Shown: positions 1-11,930, counted from the stretch's first letter. The stretch: 64,000 nt of DNA from Diabrotica undecimpunctata (GCF_040954645.1 NC_092809.1:68337141-68401140); one strand, 5' to 3'. Notes: generated by a model not told the origin, from the sequence alone. Numbers and translations: made by a program.

Positions 1-8
1 AGGAGTAA

Positions 9-1025
9 GACACCATATCTCCAAAACTATTTACTGCCGCACTTGAAGACATCTTTAAATCACTACTTTTTTTTATTAAGACTTTTATTTATAAACTCGA
101 TGTCGAGTTGGTCCGCTAGTTTAATTTAAAACAAAATGTATTATAAAAATGTATTGTAACTAATTTGTTCCCAATGTAAAGTATTAAATTGGGAAACGAA
201 GGGACTGTCGATAAACGGAAAGTATTTAAACCATCTAAGATATGCAGATGACGTAGTACTAATAGCCGACAGCTGGAAAGAACTGAAGACGATGATCGAT
301 GAGCTTCATACGGAATCCATAAAAAAAGGACTGAAAATGAATCTGAGTAAAACTAAGCTAATGTCGAATAAAGATGATCAACCGACGATAACCATCCAAG
401 GAACAAAAGTGAAACATGTAGAAGAATACATATATCTGGGTCAGAATATCAAGGTAAACAAAGAAAACCAAACTACCGAAATAAGCAGACGAGTAAGAAT
501 GGGATGGGCCGCATTTGGAAAACTCTCAGACATACTTAAAGACAAAAAGATACCCCAAAACCTTCGAACCAAAGTGTTCGATTCTTATATCCTTCCCGTT
601 CTCACTTACGGAGCTCAAACCTGGACATTCACAAAAAAGAACATGGACAAGATTCGAAAAACTCAGCGAGCCATGGAACGACAGATGCTTGGTATCTCAC
701 TAATAGATCGGCAAACAAACGAAGCAATCCGGAACAAAACAAAAATAAAGGACGCCGCGAAACAAGCAGCTAAATTAAAATGGAAATGGGCTGGACATAA
801 CGAACGTCTCGAAGATGGTAGATGGAACAAAGAAGTCGGAAACTGGCGACCATACGATGCGAAGAGACCAAGAAGAAGACCTCAAATGCGCTGGAGCGAC
901 GATATCAAAAGAGTCGCAGGACCAATGTGGAAACGCCTAGCACACAACAGGGATGAATGGCGAGAAATGGGAGAGGCCTTTATTCGACAATTCGGATAGA
1001 AAAAGGGCTAAAAAAAAAAAAAAAA
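9..1025 (+). mobile_element. Non-LTR retrotransposon (LINE) 3' fragment, reverse transcriptase C-terminus with poly(A) tail
   Basis: The frame opens at the window edge with an RT block (DTISPKLFTAALEDIF, 9-56), is broken by an insertion near 67-186, and resumes at about 187 as WETKGLSINGKYLNHLRYADD. YADD at 241-252 is the catalytic motif of LINE reverse transcriptases. An open frame then runs to the TAG at 997-999 and ends in the usual thumb and tail region (WKWAGH, RPRRRPQMRWSDDIKRVAG, EAFIRQFG). A run of about 17 A follows the stop (1009-1025), as expected for target-primed reverse transcription. The 5' part lies outside the window or was never copied. The clade is RTE-like by overall similarity, but I am less sure of that than of LINE identity. 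Confidence 0.85.
67..186. other. Roughly 120-bp insertion splitting the LINE reverse transcriptase
   Basis: The RT reading frame stops making sense after position 66 and resumes cleanly at about 187. In related LINE proteins the two flanking blocks are nearly contiguous. The intervening AT-rich DNA starts with a T run and has in-frame stops (for example TAA at 157-159). TATTAA occurs near both edges and could be a short target duplication. It may be a small SINE or MITE; no family is recognised. Confidence 0.4.
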
Positions 1026-1444
1026 TTTTATTAAACAATGTTAGTAAGCACCAATTTTTGATTCTGTGCTCTACAATTGTCCAACGATAACACGAACTTT
1101 TAAAGATCACGGTAATGGTTAAAAAATACATTGAAAGTAGGTACTTGCAATATCTTCTTGATTTCTGCCCGATATAGCACAGTGCCACAGAACTGCTAGT
1201 GGTTTAAGTTTAGATTTTTACCCCAAAGGGGCAAATCTGGTTATATGCAAATGACGGGCAAATAACGTTATTGCTTTTGTTAGTTTCATTAACTTTCTCT
1301 GCAAATTATTTGTATAATGTCCTGCCCTCTTTAACTAGTTTGTCATGGATTTTCCAAGTATTGCAAGTGTACATTACCCAAAAATTCTTTGAAAAATTCA
1401 AATATTTTTCCAGAACACAATTTTTGATTTAAAAAATCTGAAAA
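1026..1444. other. AT-rich spacer, no gene seen
   Basis: The interval separates two LINE fragments. I see no coding frame with family resemblance, no inverted repeat of note and no RNA gene. Confidence 0.5.
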
Positions 1445-3465
1445 AAAAATCTAAGTATTACTACTACTACTATCAGTTTACAGCGTTCTCCGACGCCTTC
1501 CGACTCCTAACCGCCATTCTTCTCTATTTAACCATAGGCCTGGAGGGATTTCTCTTTCCTCTAGTTGTTCTTCAATTCCCTCTTTCCAGCTTCGTCTCGG
1601 TCTTCCTCTTTTTCTTCTTCCTTGTGGTGTCCACGTCAAAATGTTTCGGAATCCTGTGATATGGCATTTTTTGTACATGGCCGTACCATATTAACTGTTT
1701 GGTTTTTATGTCATCAACTATTGTATGCTTGACTCCCATCATTTCTCGTATTCTCTCATTTGGTATATGATCTCTTCTTGATTTGCCTGCTGCTCTTCTC
1801 CAGAAGTCCATTTCTGTTGCTAGTAACAGTTTCCCTGTTCTTTGTTTCATTGGCCAAACTTCACTGCCATATGTGATTACACTTTCAAGTATGTTGTATA
1901 TGAGTTGCTTGTTCGCTTTAGATATTGTTTGGTCCCACAGAATGCCGTTCATCATGGATAAGGCTTTTCTACCCTGTATGTTTCTGTCTTTTATAGCAGC
2001 ATCGAGTGTTCTATCTTGAGTTATCTTTATACCCACGTACTTGTATTTATCACAGTGTATAATTTCTACCCCATCGTCTAATATAATGGACTGCTTTATC
2101 CCTTCAATACACATGGTTTCAGTTTTCTTAATGTTGACTTCGAGACCCCATTTGTTATATTCTTCTATTAGCTTCCGAGTCATGTAACTTAAGTCGTCAT
2201 GATCCTGAGCAATCAGTATTTGGTCATCAGCGAAACATAAGGTGTACAGTGTAGTCTCGTCATTGAGAGGGATTCTTATGCCATTACATTTTCTTTTCCA
2301 TAGCTTGAGTGCTTGTTCCAGAAACATTTTGAAAAGGGTAAGCGAAATACAGCAACCCTGCTTTAGTCTTTACGTGACCTTAAATCCCTCAGATATCCTT
2401 GATCCAGTTTTAATTTTTGCAGTCGTTTCATTATACAGACTTTGGACTGCTTTGATAAGACATGCTTAATGTTGGTTTACTGTAGGGTTGGCCATAGTTT
2501 ACTGAGGGGTACACTGTCATATGCTTTTTGTAAGTCTACGTACACCAGGTGAACTTCATTATTGACGGCTGTTTTTTTCTCAATAACTTTCGTAATAGAG
2601 TACAAGTGGTCTACTGTGGATCGCCCAGCTCTAAAACCAGCTTGCTCCTCTGCTTCGTAATCTCTAGTCACTTTCTATTTTGTTCTTAATAAGTTTCCCA
2701 TACATCCTACTTATTGTGCTGTTTACCGCAATTCCTCTGTAATTTTCACATTGATCCTTGCTGCCCTTTTTGCTTATAGTTGACATGATAGATAATTTCT
2801 ATTCTTTTGGTAATTCGGCCCCATTCAAGCAGTCTTGAAAGAGTTTTCTTAACTGTTCTTAGAGTTTTTCTGTGCCTGCTTTCACTAATTCTGCAGGGAT
2901 GTCACCAGGACCAGGGGATTTTCCATTTTTCAGGGATTTGGTTATTTCTTCCATCTCTGATTTACTTATTTGTAATGGTGATGAATTTATATGTATACCT
3001 ATTGTGTTGTCTTCCATGTTAGTAAATTCTGGTCTTTGTTCTGTTAGTAATTTTTTGAAATATTCTTCCCATTTTTCTGTTGTTATTGGGGATATAACGT
3101 CTTTTTTCTTATTATTTCTCATACTTTTAATCAATCTCCAACTCTCTGTGCTTCTTCTACCTCCTATGTAGGTGTTGATCTTTTGGCAGTTCTGTTCCCA
3201 TGATTCTTTCCTTTTTTAAGTTATCTTTTTTCTTACTTTGGCTTGTGCTTCTTTGTAAATTATTTTATTGTTTTCTGTTTTTGTTGTTAATAATATTTGG
3301 TATTTCCGACGTTTATCTCTAATTTCCTTCTCTATTTCTTCATCCCACCAGTGCCGTTTTATTCCTTTATGGTTTTCGTCACATTTCTACAGTGCTTCTC
3401 CTGCTGCTAAATGAATCGACCTTTTGATGTGTTCATAGTGTTCTTCGGTATTTTTAAAACTTCAT
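1445..3465 (-). mobile_element. LINE fragment, linker plus reverse transcriptase, decayed
   Basis: Read on the minus strand from about 3465 there is a basic linker (KRHWWDEEIEKEIRDKRRK), then the RT start (KNGKSPGPGDIPAELVKAG, 2859-3134), NYRGIAVNSTISRMYGKLI, the YVDLQKAYDSV block holding the first catalytic Asp (2477-2671), and FADDQ in the ORF at 1572-2327. The C-terminal RRKRGRPRRSWKEGIEEQL block ends near 1478. Several frameshifts and stops split the frame into at least four pieces. Just past the end lies a short (TAG)n run (plus-strand TACTACTACTACTAT, 1457-1471), which looks like the microsatellite 3' tail used by many RTE-group LINEs. The apurinic endonuclease domain is missing, so the copy is 5' truncated. 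Confidence 0.85.
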
Positions 3466-4861
3466 CTTTGATTTAAAGATGACTTTGATTTTGAAAATCA
3501 AAGTATTTTTGGGCATAAAAATATTTAAATGTTAATCACTTATCAAATAAAGGGGAGATAGAATCAACTACAATCGTTGTTTGTCAAATTTAAATAAGGT
3601 TATTCGCTCAAAACAGGAGAATTTTGAGGATTTTTTGAAGCGAAAATGAAAAATCTAAGCCGCCGTTCAAAAGGCCGAAAAAAAAAAATACACGAAAAAC
3701 TATAATTTAGAAGTTTGCCATAAAATAACCTACAAAAAATCGGAGGGTTTTTGAGTATTAAAATGTATGTTTGTGAATTTTATCTTTTTTCTCCCTGTTA
3801 ACCTTCCAGTTATGTGGCTGTGTACTCTGTTTCCTGCCTGGTTTTTATTTACAGGCATAGGAAAAACATTGATTTTGATAAAAAATTATAGCTTTTATAT
3901 AAAATCACAGGAATTCCTATTTAAAATGCGAAAAATGGACGAAGTAACAACATAGAAAATATATAAGCGGCTATTACAGTTTTGCTATATCCTATTAACT
4001 GGCCTGAGTGTAGCCATGTTTGATGCTAAATTTATGTGGACGTTATCAAGTTTGTTTTAAACCAAATTTTTTTATTCAAAATATCTCTTAATTAAGGTAA
4101 ATTTAATCCCAAGCTGTTTCCTTAAGTAATACGCATTCTCGAAATGAAAATGTTGCCATCAAAAAGTCAATTTCTGAAAATTGTGGACGTAGCTATTTTT
4201 AATACTATACCCCTGATTTGCTCTAATTATCTTTTAGTATTTTTAATTTTTACTTTAGTAATACAAATTAACAATACTTTTTGGTCCCGTCAGTGGTATT
4301 AATTAGAACGTAATTAGTTTTTTCAGGAATTAAAAAAATTAAATTTTCTTACATTCTTTATTATGTTCAATCGGCTATTTATAGAGGCCAGGACAGAAGC
4401 TCATTATTTTATGTCATGAATTCACTCGTTTGTAAATGACGTTCTGTTTTCTTTTATGACTGGAACAGATTGACATCTTTATTGACTTACTTGGTCGCGC
4501 TTGTCAGAAATCCTATTTTAATTATCCAACCATCGGAAAAATTAATACCACCGAATTAATTCCTAACAGTTTGATGAAAATTTGATTATTTTCCCTATTG
4601 ATTTAATGCCATTTATAACTTTAATTTAGTGCTCGTGTCTAGTATTTTGTATCTAACACGTTTACTGATATAATCGGGTCAAATTCAACTATTTCAGTTA
4701 GCTATTTCTACTTCATTAAATATTTTCATTTGATAATTATATAGTAAATCTGAACTAGTCAGATTTCATTGGAAATTGTGCAAATGCATATGTGAAATGA
4801 TTCATTGATAAATTTGTAACATACAATTAACTCTTAAGATAAACGTCCCCTGCATTCAATC
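3466..4861. other. AT-rich intergenic DNA, nothing recognised
   Basis: About 1.4 kb with no open frame showing family motifs on either strand. A 62-codon ORF at 3767-3955 has low-complexity composition and no recognisable domain. Confidence 0.5.
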
Positions 4862-4863
4862 TA

Positions 4864-5212
4864 CACTCTGGGCCAAAATTAACCGTCCACCTTAAAAATG
4901 GGTAATTTTTGATGTCTTATATCTCCTAAATCTGTTGTCCGATTTAAGTGATTTCTTTAATATGTTATAGCCCTATTCCTTGACTATATCGTTATAATAA
5001 TATGGTTGCTAAATAGGTGAATTTTCATTGTATACCAGGTGTACGAATTAAAATGTGTTTTTTTTATTAAAGTTTGCATCACATTGTGGAATATTCTAGC
5101 ATTTATAAAATATTAAAATTAAAACCTAACTATAGCATCATGTTTTCTCAACATTTTGTTTTTTGATTTATTCACTTATGTTTAATAATAAAAAGTTAGC
5201 TAGTTTAACAAC
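4864..5212. repeat. Left terminal inverted repeat of the Tc1 element
   Basis: It matches the reverse complement of 6709-7060 along its whole length, with scattered substitutions. Matching landmarks include GGCCAAAATTAACCG, the CATTTTGTTTTTTGATT stretch and the inner end TTTAACAAC. Confidence 0.9.
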
Positions 5213-5531
5213 TAGCCATGTCTTTCATCAATACAGACGATTTAACTCACCAGCAAAATTGACCCCACCACCTTCATTATTGTTTTGTTTACGTTACCTG
5301 TGACAGTTTGTTTCCTAAATTTGTGTTATCAAAGGATTTTTGACATATAGTCGTTGTACGACATTGTTGCAAATCTGTTTCCGTGTTAATAACAATTCTT
5401 GAACAATTTGTAATTAAAATTAAATTTGTAATTAAATTTAACAATTAAAATTGTAATTTTATATCATTGTAAGCGAATATTGTTTAAGAAGTTGAAATTT
5501 TAGTGCTTATTTATTGCTTGTGATTTTAAAA

Positions 5532-6544
5532 ATGCCACTCGTTCCAACTGATGCTGCTACGGGAGTGGCTTTAGTTGATGCTGGTTACAGTCAACGTCAT
5601 ATCGCTGGTATACTCGATGTACCCACAACTACGGTACAAGATGCCATCACACGATTTCGTAAGACAAGATCGTACAACCGCAGGCCAGGTCAAGGCCGAA
5701 AACGATGCACTTTAGTTCGAGATGACCACTTCATTGTCACTAAAGTACTGAGAAATCGCTTTTGCACCGCTCCTGAAGCTCGTAGGTCTCTTCTTGAGGT
5801 GAGTAACGTTAGTGTGAGTAGACAAACAATTAGAAGAACACTGTCAGAAATAAACTTGAGGGCTTTTTGTACAGCTCGCGCACCACAACTGCTCCCACAA
5901 CACCGTAGGTCTAGACTTCATTTTGCTCGAGAATATGGACTATGGCGGAATGGAACAATATACTGTTCTCAGATGAGAGCAGAATAGCCTTAAAAGGTCC
6001 AGATGGACGCTAACGTGTCAATAGGCGTCAAAATGAAAGGTTTGCTGCATGCGCTATAACCAAAAGATTGGCTTACCGAGGAGAGTCAATAACGATTTGG
6101 GGAGGTATTTCTTACGAAGCGCGTACTGATCTTGTTATGTTCGGTGGAGGCAGTGTAAATGCCCAAGTATACGTGCAAGAAGTTCTCCAAGACTATGTCA
6201 TGCCTTTTGCACCATTCATTGGTGATAACTTCAGACTAATGCATGACAATGTACGTTGCCATACAGCAAGATCTGCCCGTGACTACATTAATGACGTCGG
6301 GATTCAAGTTCTACCATGGTCAGCACACAGTTCTGATATTAACCCAATTGAGCATATCTGGGACAACCTCAAAAGACGGGTAAGAGCAAGAGTACCAGCC
6401 CCTGCATCCTTTGAAGAGCTGACGACAGCTGCGGTCGAGTAGTGGCACAATATCCCCCAATCTGATATTCTGGATATCATGAATGGATTGCCAAACCGGC
6501 TCTAAAAAGTCCTAAGGGCTAGAGGCGGCAACACCGATTATTGA
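5532..6544 (+). pseudogene. Tc1 transposase pseudogene (DD34E)
   Basis: The ATG at 5532 (MPLVPTDAATGVALVDAGYS) is preferred to the in-frame ATG at 5514 because homology starts there. Residues ~15-60 form the paired-like helix-turn-helix that binds the inverted repeats. A second HTH follows, with an RRPGQGRKR linker like the GRPR AT-hook. A one-base loss near 5940 shifts the frame; the first catalytic Asp lies in FSDES just after it. TAA at 6011-6013 and TAG at 6440-6442 break the downstream frame. The second Asp is in LMHDN and the Glu in NPIEHIW, with 34 residues between them, the DD34E spacing of Tc1. Another in-frame TAA follows NGLPNRL. The natural end is TGA at 6542-6544 after RARGGNTDY. 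Confidence 0.92.
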
Positions 6545-6708
6545 TACCCAATTTTTTTTCAATTAGACTTTGATTTCCAAAATATTGTTAATTTGAATTT
6601 TCTTCGATAATTTTATTCATTGGATTTTTACTCTAACAAATTACTTTTTTCAAAAAGATTATTTTTTCTCTTCCGCGGAGATAAAAATTGATAAAAAACT
6701 AATGTTTA

Positions 6709-7060
6709 GTTGTTAAAGCACCTAACTCTTGTATTATCAAACATAAGCGAATGAATCAAAAAACAAAATGTTGAGAAAGCATGAGGCTATAGTTACGATT
6801 TAATTTCAATATTCTACAAATGATAGAATATTCCACGGGGTGATGCAAACTTTAAGAAAATAACACAGTTGGATTCGTACACCCGGTATACAATGAAAAT
6901 TTACCTGTTGTTTAGCAAAAATATTATTATAAAGATATTGTCAAGAAATCAGGCTATAACATATTAAAAAAATCACTTAAATCGGACAACAGGTTTAGGA
7001 TATATAAGAAATCAAAAATTACCCATTTTTAAGGTGGCCGTTTAATTTTGGCCCAGAGTG
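6709..7060. repeat. Right terminal inverted repeat of the Tc1 element
   Basis: Reverse-complement partner of 4864-5212, with the inner end GTTGTTAAA and outer end GGCCCAGAGTG. The two arms have drifted apart by point changes, which indicates an old insertion. Confidence 0.9.
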
Positions 7061-7062
7061 TA

Positions 7063-7659
7063 TTACATTTTAAAATTCTTTTCATATCGACATTAAGTAC
7101 ATTATAAATTGCGTACTTGCTTTTTTTAATAAGCTTTGGAACTACTAGAAATGATGATAGAAATAATGCTTGAGATGATATTTTTTCGAAAGAAAGAAAG
7201 TAATGAGCCTACAGCGTAAAATGCTTGTGCTGGCCATTAAATAGGTTCACAAAAAATTAATTGGTGAGTGTTAAAATACGAGACAGAAGATTTATTTAGG
7301 GCAACAATTAGTAAAAAACTGAGCTGAAACACTAAAGTTATTCCTATTAGAAATTGGGGAAATGTCGCTAGAATGACTGGAGATTCTGTACTTAAAATTC
7401 ACAGCAGGACAGAATTCTCTCTCCTGAGCACAAATGTAGCTTCTAAAATATATTTAGAAACAATGTAGCTTCCAAATAATTTTCACCTGTTTGTTCGTTG
7501 TCTAGTATTCGTTTTGTGTAAATGTATTATTTAATGTATATATTTTTGACGACATGCACCAAAGTCTTGCAGCGAAGATGCTGAGACAAAGATGCTCTGA
7601 GTGCCAAAGTACTTGGTCAAGATTTAATTAAGAACTATTTAATTAAAAAAATGTGCTTA
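7063..7659. other. Spacer, no gene recognised
   Basis: AT-rich DNA between the Tc1 right end and the pogo relic, with no recognisable frame. It could hold degraded upstream parts of the pogo transposase, but I could not recognise any. Confidence 0.4.
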
Positions 7660-8330
7660 TTATTTTTGCCATCAAAAAGGGATCAGAATATTATTGGTTT
7701 AGCCTTACACGTCACATAAGCTACAGTCTCTAGACGCGATATTTTTCGGGCCGCTAAAATCTGGCTATTCAAATGAATGTTTACAGTATCTGAGACGAAA
7801 TGTTCGCCAAAAAATAACACCATTTAATGAATCTGAAATTTTTATCAATCGCGCATTCGTTCATGTAGCTACCATGGAAACAGCTTAAAAAGGCTAAAAT
7901 AATGTTCCATATAGACCAAACATTTTCAACGGATGATGATTGTTTGCCTACCGTCCTTTCAAATATTCCTGTTGTCGACCTAAAACTTCCTGAAACTGGT
8001 GTTGCTTCCTATACCTCAGAAACCAATCGAGTGACTTCGAAAAATGCAGTCTTGTAAATAAATAAACCTGATGTTATTTCAACTACATCAACACTCAACG
8101 AAGTTCAGGCAGATGTCACTTCTTCATCATCAAAATTGGATCTTACAAACCTATATGGGATTCAAGGAGATATATCTATTGAAAAAATGAAACCATTGTG
8201 CGAAGTAACTGAAAATAAATTAAGAAAGAGGGGTAGAAAATCAGATATGTCAATGACGGCAACTTTAGAAAAAATAGAACTGGAACAGTAAGAAAATAAA
8301 AGATCATCCCAACAGCAACATAAAAGAAGA
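7660..8330 (+). pseudogene. pogo/Tigger-like DDE transposase, C-terminal relic
   Basis: From ~7665 the plus strand reads QKGIRILLV, then a block beginning PYTSHKLQSLDAIFFGPLKS. This is the conserved LPPHTSHKLQPLD segment of the DDE_1 (pogo/Tigger/jerky) superfamily. It continues FINRAFVHVATMETA, resembling the stretch before the GFRSTGIYPF element. After a frameshift near 7885 comes FSTDDDCLP and an S/T-rich stretch, then RKRGRKSDMSMTATLEKIELEQ, which matches the basic tail of these proteins. TAA at 8055-8057 and further stops break it. The CENP-B-type HTH and the first two catalytic Asp residues are missing. The family is established; this assignment is inference from motif order. Confidence 0.75.
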
Positions 8331-8424
8331 GTATATGTTTTGTGGTAAATATGGTAAATCAGAATTGTAGTACATATTTGTCAATTACAGATATCAAATG
8401 CAGGACAATTATTCCATATTGCAG

Positions 8425-8600
8425 AAGATCGAGAAGCCTTCGCAATGGTGATCGCCAACGTCGGATAATTCTGATATGGCAAGCGAAGAAGATAGTACAG
8501 ATGTGGAGTTTTCATAGATGCGTGCATAAAGAATGTAGTGGTTGCGATAATCACAAAAGATTTATATGCGATTATTACAAATAGAGTGTAGTTTGAAATT
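8425..8600 (+). other. Short LINE 3'-end relic
   Basis: One frame reads EDREAFAMVIANV followed by a stop. This closely resembles the last residues of RTE-like LINE ORFs (REEFAMVIAN), and the same ending recurs at 49.1 kb. Only a few dozen bases are informative. Confidence 0.45.
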
Positions 8601-8648
8601 TTTTATATTAGTTTTTTTATTTAAGTATGTCTTTAAATATGTTTTTTT

Positions 8649-8687
<39 letters not shown>

Positions 8688-8692
8688 TATAT
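8649..8692. repeat. (TA)n microsatellite
   Basis: A near-perfect alternating TA run of about 40 bases with one interrupting C. Confidence 0.9.
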
Positions 8693-8699
8693 TGTTTGT

Positions 8700-9290
8700 G
8701 ATTAAATGAATAATTTGTGTTTTATTTTCGTATAATGTAACCCCTGGGCGGTCTTATAACACCACTGGGCGCAATTACTCGCATGGTCTGATAGTTCCGC
8801 GCGAGTGTAAGTTTATGAAAATAAATGTAATATTCCGTAAAATATAATAAATGAACACTTTTAGGCTTAATTAGAAGTCGATAACATGACCGTCTTTTAT
8901 CAGTTGACATTTTGTTTCAAGAAATACAGTTTTTGTTTGATTCAATAATGCTTAAGCGGACAGCAATAGCCGCACTTTCCCTAATCAAACTAAGTTCAAC
9001 AAAAATAAAAACACAACAAAAAAGTACAAAAAAAATGGCACAAAAAAAGGTCGGACACATACCTTAAAAATTATAAGGTAACCCAATAGGAATCAAAAAT
9101 AGCCGTAAACACGTATAAAAACCATAAAATTAAAAACAGATTCCTAAATATTGATTAATTTAACAAGAACTAAAAATTGTATTTAAAATATGGATATTGA
9201 CAACGAGTAGAGATGCAAGCTGGATGTCCCGTCCCGCATTTTGTCAGCTTTTTGTTCTACCGGACGGCAAAGGTCGCGGGACGGCGCACG
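8700..9290. other. Spacer next to the truncated Gypsy element
   Basis: No recognised coding frame. A short GC-rich patch at about 9230-9295 contains GTCCCG and CGGGAC in inverted arrangement close to where the Gypsy reverse transcriptase homology stops. Confidence 0.4.
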
Positions 9291-9322
9291 TGACGACACA
9301 AAAATATTAAAACAAAATAAAC

Positions 9323-9619
9323 CTCTATTTGCACAGAAAAAGCAGTAGTTTTTAATTTAGATTTTTCATCTAAAGGAATTTGATAAAAAGCCTGTTTAAG
9401 ATCAATAGAAGATATGAACTTAGTATCTCTTACTTTAGAAATAATTATATCAATTAAAGGCATAGGATAACTTTCTGAAACTGTAACAGAATTAAGTTTC
9501 CTACCATCAAAACAAACTCGGTGTGAACCATCTTTCTTTGGCACAAGCCATAAAGGAGAAGACCATGGTGTACTTGTAGTTAAGGGTTCTATAACTTTAA
9601 GTTTTAGCATTTGATCCAC
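9323..9619 (-). pseudogene. Gypsy reverse transcriptase, N-terminal third
   Basis: Motifs in order: KVIEPLTTSTPWSSPLWLVP, KKDGSHRVCFDGRKLN, SYPMPLID, ISSIDLKQAFYQIPLD, KTTAF. The Asp in SIDLKQAF is the first catalytic aspartate. Homology stops at AFSVQ, before the GLxNAPATFQ and YxDD segments, and unrelated GC-rich sequence follows. Confidence 0.88.
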
Positions 9620-9637
9620 TCCAGCATTTAAAACCTT

Positions 9638-10165
9638 CTACATAGCAGGTGACAATGGATACTGTCTCTGGTTAATAGGTTTAGCATTGGCAGTATCTAT
9701 ATGATGTGTAAAAGTTCTACCAATCGAATCTGTAGGACCTATTTCTTTAAACAACTTAATAACACAGTTGAGTTGTGATTGCTGAATGTCAGAAAGATTT
9801 TCAGAACTAATAATAGCATTTACTACACAAGTAGATAGATCTGTAGCCTTGAATAAAAAATTTGAGAAATACAAAGAAAGTTGAAACAAATGAATAAAAT
9901 CCATACTTAATATCATTTTATGTGAAATAGAATTAACAATTAACACTTTAAGTGATTGAGTTTTACTCAATGCAGTAACAGGTAACCAAACATATCCTAA
10001 AGTACTCTGAATGTTTCCATCAGCAGTAGTGAGTTGAACTGAGACATCATAATTAAGTGCTAAATTAGGTTTTTTAAGTAAACATAAAAGAGGAGAACCA
10101 TTAATACTTACATTACTACCACTATCAAGAAGTGCAGAGATTGTCTCATACCTACAGAAATAAAA
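9638..10165 (-). pseudogene. Gypsy aspartic protease and protease-RT connector
   Basis: After a frameshift past FIFISVG the minus strand reads ISALLDSGSNVSIN. DSG is the retropepsin active-site triad. The frame continues through VSVQLTTADG and LSMDFIHLF, equivalent to the GMDF strand of Gypsy proteases, and then TFTHHIDTANAKPINQRQYP, the connector leading into RT. The protease would cleave Gag-Pol as a homodimer. The frame is lost again at about 9637, just before RT. Confidence 0.78.
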
Positions 10166-10727
10166 ATAAACGGTCTATTATCATTAGTATGAACATCTAG
10201 TAATAGACCAGAATTGAAATGTACCTTGGAATTTAAAGAACCACTAGAAAAAACAGAAGTACTAGAAGAAGGTAAAGTTTCAGATTGAACTGAAGAAAAA
10301 GTGTTTAAATTACTATTAGATATAAAATGAGAAGCAGTTTTAGGTATAAGTTTCTTAGAAACACTCACTGACTCTGGTTGTTTGAAGGTTTTCAAAAAGT
10401 TTTTTCTGGGATGTTCTTGCCTTTGCTCGATATTCCTGGGACAGACGTTTGGCTGCTTTGAGACATGCTGTCTGTCGAAGCTTGACCTAGCAAACCGTTT
10501 TTTGAACATCTCCTACATTCATCTGAAGTAATATTCTTAAATCCACAACCATGACAAAACTTTCTCTTGGGTTTATTACATACTTGAAAAGTATGGCCTG
10601 TCATGGTGCAGTTCCAACATGTAGCAAAGAAAGAAAGAAACTCAACAGAAAATTTGCTGCGAGACGAAATAGTAAGAGTAGCTTCAAATTTCTTACAATA
10701 CTTTGTAAGGTCTACAACTAATTCCAC
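10108..10727 (-). pseudogene. Gypsy gag nucleocapsid with zinc knuckle, and linker to protease
   Basis: The ORF at 10727-10392 contains CWNCTMTGHTFQVC, a perfect C-X2-C-X4-H-X4-C zinc knuckle, followed by CHGCGFKNITSDECRRC, a second Cys-rich finger lacking the usual His. Knuckles bind the genomic RNA. The next frame (10509-10108) is a Ser/Thr-rich linker that leads into NRPFIFISVG, the strand just before the protease active site. A frameshift joins the two ORFs, which overlap by about 117 bases in different frames. Confidence 0.75.
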
Positions 10728-10730
10728 AGC

Positions 10731-11570
10731 CTAGAAAGCAAGAGCCTTGACATAGTCAGAAAGAAAACCATTAATAATTTCATTCACTTTTTTACACTCT
10801 GGAATTGATTTTGAAGACCTTAGCATCAAAGACGTCATATAAGAAATATGTGCAGAGACCGGTTGTTTAAAATACTGTTTTGTAGAATGTATTTGTTCCC
10901 ACAAATTTCTTTCATAATTGTAAGGTAAATAAGTTTCCTTCAAGGAAGCAACTAATTCAGACAAAGAATTAAAAGATTGTTTTGTGAAGTAATTATGCCA
11001 CCAAGTAAAAGCAGCACCTTCAAATAAATCTTCATCGGTGCAGTTCCTAGAGAACATTAAAGTTTCAATCTGTTCCAGAAATGGAATTATAGGTTCTTTA
11101 CCAGAAAAATTTTTTAGTACCCCATTTATAAACAGGTAAGGCTGAAGATTGACAATAATTAAGGTTTACTATATCAGAAGTAGAAGCAACAGGTTGGTCT
11201 ACAATATCAGATTGGTCTACAATATCAGATAGCTTTTTTCAATTTTTTTTCATCTACAGAAGTTGGCTGTAGACAGGAGATTCTGCCAGACAAATGAGTT
11301 AAACGAGAACTGAAAGCTTTAAATCTACTATTAGATTTTACCTGGATAATCGGATATAAGACATAACAGATGAGAATAGGAAGCTAAAGCTTGTTGGTAA
11401 TCAACATCAAAAGAATTGACAGAAACATCAGAAAAACTACGGTTACTGGCTTCCTGAGAAAGAAGTTCAGTAAGGATCTTTCGTTTTTCCTCTACTGTAT
11501 TTGAGACAGAGACATTCCTCATTAGAATTTCATACGATAATTCATCTGTCTTTAAATATTTAGGTAACAT
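10731..11570 (-). pseudogene. Gypsy gag, N-terminal and capsid-like region
   Basis: Minus-strand ORFs start with MLPKYLKTDELSYEILMRN at 11570 and continue in another frame from 11057 (FEGAAFTWWHNYF, ...SLSELVASLKETYLP, ...VSAHISYMTSLMLR). The aromatic WW followed by a helix-rich segment fits a retrotransposon Gag capsid domain, which assembles the particle that packages the RNA. The leader from LTR to start is about 380 bases. At least one frameshift and a non-homologous gap lie between the two ORFs (11058-11330), so no full Gag can be made. Confidence 0.7.
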
Positions 11571-11930
11571 CTTGAAGAAATAATTTAAAAATAATTAAGA
11601 AAGTAATTAAAGTACGCTTTCCACAAAAACTGATTAAGTAAAAACCTACCATAATAAAAAACACATGTAAAAATATCTGAGTATAAAATATATATCAAAT
11701 ATGCTAAAATATAAATATAAATGGTAATACTTTTTAATCCAACATGTGAAAATTAATGTATATAAAAAAATAGGCAACAAGTAATGAAATATAAAAAGTA
11801 TGTATATATATATATATATGAAAAAGATTTACTGCAAAATATTGAAATATATAAAAATAGTATTTATTAAAGCTTGTTATTTGCTACCAAACCAAAAATC
11901 CAAAACTCAATTCTTCAAATAAAATAAGTA

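Larger units (their letters stand above)
4864..7060 (+). mobile_element. Tc1-family DNA transposon with complete ends, inactive
   Basis: Both ends are present. The left end begins CACTCTGGGCC at 4864 and the right end finishes GGCCCAGAGTG at 7060, and each is flanked by TA (4862-4863 and 7061-7062), the target site duplicated by Tc1/mariner transposases. Length is about 2.2 kb. The inverted repeats are ~350 bp each, much longer than in the classic short-TIR Tc1 element, and a single transposase gene lies between them. The gene carries one frameshift and several stops, so this copy could move only if another copy supplied the enzyme. Confidence 0.93.

Noticed and set aside
2807..3171. Plus-strand ORFs of 71 and 99 codons
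   Set aside because: Antisense to the minus-strand LINE RT block (KNGKSPGPGDIPAELVKAG).
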